Origin: Oxytricha trifallax | Lineage: Eukaryota > Ciliophora > Spirotrichea > Sporadotrichida > Oxytrichidae | NCBI GenBank assembly: GCA_000711775.1 | Contig: ARYC01018558.1 | Coordinates: forward strand, 1-64,000 | DNA length: 64,000 nt | Reading direction: 5' to 3' | Notes under the pieces: model-generated | Told to the model about the DNA's origin: nothing | The model's input: only the letters and a program-made list of their open reading frames with translations | The model's database searches: none | Shown: positions 59,701 through 64,000 of the stretch, in pieces | Layout of the letters: every line of letters begins with the position of its first letter | Numbering within the stretch: the first letter of the stretch is position 1 | Made by a program: the position numbers and the translations under genes

Positions 59701-61363
59701 AATGAACATAGATGCAGGAGCTGGCAGCAAGAGAAGAAACTTAGGAGGAGGGAAGCAAGAAATAGAAGAAAAGAAAGAGAAGCCAGCTCCCTCTAAAGAA
59801 TTTTAAATGTGACTTATATATTCATTAACTTAACTACAAAACTTATTTATATACATTCATTCTCCCTACTTTATCACACTTTTAAGCAAACAAATTATCT
59901 ACTCTCTTCGCTAAGCTTTTAATAAAATCTACTGTATCGATAGGTAGGTCATGCATCAAATGATATAGCAGCAGTTTCTTGTAATGACCTTTTAATATTC
60001 CCCAGTAGAACTCAATTCCATTAAACTATGGACTGTAAGGTACGTTGAACACTTGAGTTATTCTAAGTTGTTCATAACTCTTCCTTGTTTTTTTAGTCTT
60101 ATGAACAGAAAGATTATCAACCAATAGTATAATCTCTTTTTCAGGGTACTTTTTCTCAGCTGCTCTAAGAACTTTATATACTAGTCTGTCTTAATAGAGC
60201 GAGGAAGAATAAGATAAGTTTCTAAACCAGCATCCTCGCTAATTCCTCCAAGAATTGCCATTGTTTATTACTTGACTTTCTAATCATATACTTCTATGTT
60301 GCTATGCCTCTTATACAAAGACTTCAAGATGAAAGTGTTGAATGTAAACACAGCCTCATCAACATTAATAAACTTAATATTATTCTATTAAGCTCTCTGC
60401 ATTTAATTATAAATATAATTTAAGTTGTTGTTGTAAAATGGCAGTGCGAAATCAATTGCTCTCTTAATACGATTTACACCTTTGTAAGAGATACCGTTTC
60501 GTTTATAAATGTTTTCAACAGATTATGCAGAGATCTTCAACTCGGAGATTTGGCTATAAACAGTAGCTCGTTGGTTGAGAGAGAAGTGAGCCCAATACTT
60601 CAAAGTTTTTTCATGAATAAGATAGTCAATATGCTTCTCAAGAAACTTTGACTTCTTCTTAGGCAAAGAATTCAGCTATAATTGCTTTAATTGCACAGCT
60701 TTCAAGCAGTGAAAGCGAACAGTTGATGGATTACGATTTAAGAGCAGTGCAATAGACTTATAGCTCAGTACTGGTTTGAGTTATTCACTATACATATCAC
60801 ATCCATAACTCAGTTTAAACACTAAATCTATATACTCTTCATCATAAATAGGCCCAAAAGCTTGTAATTTTTGTCTCGCATTTAATTAATAAACCCAACC
60901 CCTAACAAATTCCCTACAAATCAAAGCACTTATAATCCTCATTAAGGGGTTTTGGGGTTTTGAATGTTGCAAAACTGAAGTAAACCAACACCAATGAAAT
61001 TATTTGTGGCCAAGTTTTAAAGATTATGAAGAATATCAACATGAGCATATATCAGTTCTTAAGACTTTATTAAGGAAAGGACACTCCACTGTCACAGCAA
61101 AATGCAATACAAAATAAGAAAAATATCTCATCAACCAAGAATTTGATAGACACAATGATAGCGTTTAGTTAGAAAAAACAATAATCAACTATAGGATGAA
61201 CTTCTACTGCAATATTCACAAAGTGATCGTGGAATTAAACCACCTGAAAAATTGTAACTTAATCAATATAGCAGAGGACTTTACAAGATTCTCAAAAACA
61301 ATGATAGAGAAGAGGATAATTGACCCTAAGTACCATCAGAAGATAGAATCATATAAATCATGA
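56784..61363 (+). CDS. unrecognised ORF split by TBE element 4
   Basis: The parts 56784-56892 and 60966-61363 join in frame when the TBE is removed with one AAT (168 codons including the stop). Starts MMAAHFVRTVKIEKMKLQLQ; the second part reads LWPSFKDYEEYQHEHIS…, LEKTIINYRMNFYCNIHKVI, EKRIIDPKYHQKIESYKS. The only interruption is a TGA at 60995-60997. Helical, charged. No family recognised. Confidence 0.55.
57012..58289 (-). CDS. TBE zinc-finger/kinase-like protein (element 4)
   Basis: ATG read from 58289, TGA at 57012-57014; 426 codons. Zinc fingers: CELCERDFAHKSSWYRHKKEH (first) and CFVCRKQYSHTKDLKKHLL (second), residues ~31-90. Kinase-like domain: ELHKLGFVHRDLEPEIIMIN (HRD loop, Glu where Lys is usual), VAIIDFNRA (DFN instead of DFG), GTQGYYPERE (activation-loop end), WDVWALAAIIIE (subdomain IX-like). 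Two TGAs interrupt the N-terminus (codon 7 and just after the first finger); the rest is open. Probably a catalytically altered kinase. Confidence 0.85.
58650..58825. promoter_or_regulatory. divergent promoter region with repeated TTAGGAGG / CTCCTAATTAAGTA words
   Basis: The words TTTAGGAGGTGCGCCTAATT, CTCCTAATTAAATAC and CTCCTAATTAAGTACGTACC are repeated between the kinase (58289) and 22k (59025) starts. Element B has the same words at 2560-2605. Confidence 0.5.
59025..59812 (+). CDS. TBE 22k protein with a 26-nt intron (element 4)
   Basis: ATG at 59025 (MESMNDVMKRAQAQELIQRF), TGA at 59810-59812. The intron at 59554-59579 (GTAAGATTTGTAGTTTAACT then CTTTAG) lies between …HPYIS and KKSGTGIF. 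Exons of 529 and 233 nt give 762 nt = 253 aa plus stop with no interruption; unspliced, the frame hits TGA soon after. Acidic/helical, Lys-Glu-rich tail (EIEEKKEKPAPSKEFQM). No known domain; conserved in all TBE copies and in the 52-kb relative, so probably needed for transposition. Confidence 0.92.
59554..59579 (+). other. 26-nt intron in the TBE 22k gene
   Basis: GTAAG at the 5' side, TTTAACT as a branch-like motif and TTTAG at the 3' side. Homologous introns: 76-101 (26 nt), about 26675-26700 (26 nt), about 15970-15994 (acceptor lost), element B (donor lost, 24 nt) and 52863-52897 (35 nt) in the divergent relative. Length is variable but position constant. Confidence 0.88.
59822..60881 (-). 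CDS. TBE transposase, Tc1/mariner-IS630 D34E (element 4)
   Basis: The family start ATG is at 60881 but a base change right after it shifts the frame; the open frame begins RQKLQAFGPIYDEEYIDLVF. First Asp INVDEAVFTFN, second Asp LLVDNLSVHKT, Glu FNGIEFYWGILKGH, ending VYKQVLQLSQ at the TGA at 59822-59824. One A is missing from an A-run near 60165, before the second Asp motif. Otherwise open over about 350 codons. Converges with the 22k gene, 3' ends 9 bp apart. Confidence 0.88.
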
Positions 61364-61823
61364 TATGGTTAGACCAAAGGATAAGACAACGAGAGAAACA
61401 TGAATATTATCAACTAGTAAAGTAACTATTCAGAGTGTACTACGCCAAAAAAAAATTAGATACTCGAGTAATAAAAACTTGAATCAATTCAACAAAATGA
61501 ATATCTGAAAAGATATATTCGAAAGTTCAAATTGTATAGAATTCACTTACATTTACATTCATATTTTGTGTTAATTATTCTAGTATTTTAGATAATTTTT
61601 AATTGTCTGCTAAGTTAATTACTACTCTTACTACTACTACTACTTATTAATGTAATAAATATAGCTATCATTATTTGTATTTATTTATATTTAATATTTT
61701 TATGTCATATTTTTTATCTACCTTCTTACATTTTTTATAAATTATTTTAATACTTATTTTTATGAATAAATCTTCATAAGTAAAAGTAAAATTTGTGAGT
61801 GAATTAGGAATTTAGAAATAGTA

Positions 61824-62289
61824 GGGTAATGGCCCCCAGAGCAGGGCAAGATGAATTTTTATCAAATTTTTTAAACTATTTAAATTTCTTTAAAACTTCT
61901 ATTAACTTGATATAACTCAATTTATAGGTATCCAATATCCATTTTCCTTGGATAATAAACTCATAATTTATTCGAATATGTTACTTTTAACATATTAAAT
62001 TTTATAAAAATGAGCAAAGTTTAAAAAAATATAAACTCTTCATAATTATTTTTTATGATAATAGGATAATTTTCGTGATTTTTTGTATCATCATTAATGA
62101 TTGATATATAAAAGTTAATATGTTAAAAGTAACATATTCGAATAAATTATGAGTTTATTATCCAAGGAAAATGGATATTGGATACCTATAAATTGAGTTA
62201 TATCAAGTTAATAGAAGTTTTAAAGAAATTTAAATAGTTTAAAAAATTTGATAAAAATTCATCTTGCCCTGCTCTGGGGGCCATTACCC
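61824..62289. mobile_element. 466-bp palindromic MITE, 8-bp target duplication
   Basis: Ends GGGTAATGGCCCCCAGAGCA and its complement; 8-bp duplication AAATAGTA at 61816-61823 and 62290-62297. The arms (about 190 bp) are nearly identical, so the copy is young or kept by pairing. Centre at about 62050 is AT-rich. The G-rich ends and 8-bp duplication resemble the elements at 32164, 44616 and 49876. Confidence 0.92.
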
Positions 62290-62463
62290 AAATAGTAGAA
62301 TAAAATGAGATCATAAATTGATAAGACTTTGAATGTATATTAAACTGTTTAATTTAATTGATAGTTTTAGAAAATTAAAATAGTTCTATGCGTAAAATAT
62401 GAATAAATAAGAATGAAAGGTAATCTGCATATTATTGTTCATAATAATGTGTTATAATTATGA

Positions 62464-64000
62464 ATTAATTATTGTGATATCAGCACTGCCATTCAGAAAT
62501 CTGCTATATCTCATGCTACCTTACCCTAATGCATAAACAACTTTAGCATGTATAAGCAGCTATAGTGCGCCTGCTAGCCATCAAGGCAACACTACTGGGT
62601 TTATAAAAGAGAATAAGAAATGGAGAGAAGAAGGTTGGAGACAGAAAAGTATTAGCCATTTACTATAATGCGATCACAAGCATCAACTTTTCTTAGCTAC
62701 CTAGAGCACTAATGTGCATTTTATTGTCCAATGATCATGGACCATATATTAAAAGTAAAAAACACTCTAGACTCTATGGACAGTTGTAAAGATAATGGTG
62801 CGTATGTCAAGCATCCCTTAGAGCATAGGAGTCATAATAGCATGATGTGTAAACTTCTCATGCGCTGAGAATGTTTTGTATAAAGCAAAAAAGAACTGAA
62901 AGAGTAATTGTGATGGAAATTTGTATACCCGTTGCTTTCTAGTAATCAATCAACTTAATGTCTCTTAACATGTATGCCTCTTCCCTTTGATGTTAAGAAA
63001 AAATATATTTGCTCTGAAATACTCGAATGTATGAAATCTCAATTAGTTCAGTAGCCAACTCGTGTAAAGAGCACGGCATACTGCCTCAAGATTCATCTCC
63101 CTCATATTATTAAGATTACTCTTCTTTATGAACTCCTTTAGATAGATGGAAAGTCTTACTAAGTACTCTACACTACAACATAGTGGAAAGTGCTCAATTC
63201 ATAGAGCATAAAAGCAGTAGCATTAAGAGATTCACAATTTTAAGATTAATTTGATTAACATCTTCGTTACAATTACCATGGATATGCACTCAAGAAAGTC
63301 GTTAATTTCATGCGATGATCACTCTAAATTTTGATCTTCGATTTCTCGGTTTTCAAGAAACATATCTGGGTGGGACATTCCATTTAACTAGGCAATTCAA
63401 CGGAAAAATCTCATAGTGTCCCTTAGAGGTCTTGATTACTTATAGGCCCCCTTACTTTGTTTGCAATTTAATTAAAAAAATAGCTGAATATTTTAAAAGC
63501 AACATTTTTAGTATTTTCTATTGAAACTCCTCATTATTGTAAAAGGTGATACATAAATCAGATAGCGGCCAAGAGACTGATAATTAAGCTGCGTTATCCA
63601 CTTCTACTTGAAAGGTGAAAAAGCTCCTTTATAATTTATCATTAAGAATCTTCTTTGAAAGTTAACTTATACTATAAGTACAAAGAAGTAGCTTTATAAT
63701 AACACCATCGAAGATGCAAGAGAATAAAATGAATGCGTTAAATGCTCAAGAATCCTACCTATCCAAGAGTTTAGATTCAAGCTATATTTATCTTGCAATG
63801 AATGGAAGCAATATTTTGCCAAAGAATATAATGCTTGCGTATTGTCAAATGAAAGTAGCTCCTGCTAATAATGGGAATAAATTGTATATTTATTTGCTAT
63901 AGTCTCTATACCTTCACTGTATCCTACTATATTGATAGTATTCGTCAGTTAAGTTGCCAAAATTAATTAATGAAGAAGCTTTTGTATAAATGAATTATTT
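62464..64000 (+). CDS. unrecognised protein-coding region, several open frames, runs off the window
   Basis: Four long plus-strand TGA-only frames follow one another: about 62464-62868 (YKREQEMERRRLETEKYQPF…, HRSHNSMMCKLLMR), 62870-62980 (ERVIVMEICIPVAF), about 62945-63318 (VKKKYICSEILECMKSQLVQ…) and 63315-63524 (FDLRFLGFQETYLGGTFHLT…), then 63714-63953 (MNALNAQESYLSKSLDSSYI). The third and fourth overlap by ATGA, a one-base shift. All read as ordinary mixed-composition protein. Either a recently decayed gene or germline sequence with short eliminated segments. No family recognised. Confidence 0.5.

Larger units (their letters stand above)
56893..60962. mobile_element. TBE transposon, element 4 (complete, 4070 bp)
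   Basis: Ends CAAAACCCTAAAACCCCTTA and …TAAGGGGTTTTGGGGTTTTG; terminal inverted repeats about 78 bp; target duplication AAT at 56890-56892 and 60963-60965. Same subfamily as element B. Gene order: ZnF-kinase (minus), 22k (plus), transposase (minus). The best preserved copy in the window: the 22k gene is fully open when its intron is spliced, and the others have only one to three small lesions. Confidence 0.96.

Noticed and set aside
1-64000. CRISPR arrays, rRNA, tRNA, riboswitches, bacterial promoters or terminators
   Set aside because: No regularly spaced short repeats with unique spacers, no cloverleaf or rRNA-like sequence was seen, and the genetic code is ciliate nuclear.

Overview
The window looks like germline (micronuclear) DNA of a hypotrich/spirotrich ciliate of the Oxytricha-Stylonychia kind. 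Three things seen in the sequence support this. First, conserved reading frames run through in-frame TAA and TAG and stop only at TGA, and TAA/TAG align with CAA/CAG in related copies, so TAA/TAG = Gln. Second, several ~4 kb elements end in telomere-like C4A4/G4T4 blocks (…GGGGTTTTG / CAAAACCCC…) flanked by AAT, the hallmark of telomere-bearing element (TBE) transposons. Third, the DNA is very AT-rich, coding patches are small and scattered, and no rRNA, tRNA or bacterial-type operon was seen. All gene calls below use TGA as the only stop; standard-code ORFs badly under-report the content.

Layout. 0-4.15 kb: two nested TBEs (the right end of one inserted in the transposase gene of a second). 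5.3-6.85 kb: a gene of an unrecognised family (copy 1), with a divergent ORF behind it. 8.1-10.2 kb: decayed coding region. 10.7 kb: small foldback element. 13.0-18.8 kb: copy 2 of the unrecognised family, split by a complete TBE (13156-17426). 19.8-21.0 kb: ORFs for unrecognised proteins, one with a signal-peptide-like start and one coiled coil. 23.5-28.3 kb: another complete TBE inside a minus-strand ORF and itself carrying a 416-bp MITE. 29.35-29.58 kb: an intact 76-aa minus-strand gene. 31.6-33.4 kb: a GC-richer broken gene with a MITE. 34-40.5 kb: AT-rich DNA with small coding patches. 41.8-44.6 kb: a LINE (endonuclease plus reverse transcriptase), hit by a 2.2-kb terminal-inverted-repeat element. 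47.06-54.18 kb: an SF2-helicase-like gene, a TBE-22k-like gene and a TBE-like transposase in the same order and orientations as the three TBE genes; the helicase gene is interrupted by a Merlin/IS1595-type transposon (49876-51608). 55-56.5 kb: a long minus-strand ORF with an Arg/Tyr repeat tail, then a 691-bp palindrome. 56.8-61.4 kb: a third complete TBE inside yet another ORF. 61.8 kb: palindromic MITE. 62.5-64 kb: a plus-strand coding region running off the end.

How the parts work together. Each TBE has the order ZnF-kinase (reverse), 22k protein (forward), D34E transposase (reverse). The 22k gene holds a 26-nt spliceosomal-type intron. All three complete TBEs lie within open reading frames, and deleting the element plus one AAT copy restores each frame, as expected for DNA that is removed precisely during macronuclear development. 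Four other elements have perfect 8-bp target duplications and G-rich ends; one encodes the matching DDE transposase. The most novel candidate is the 47-54 kb unit, a TBE relative that appears to carry a helicase gene where TBEs carry the zinc-finger kinase.
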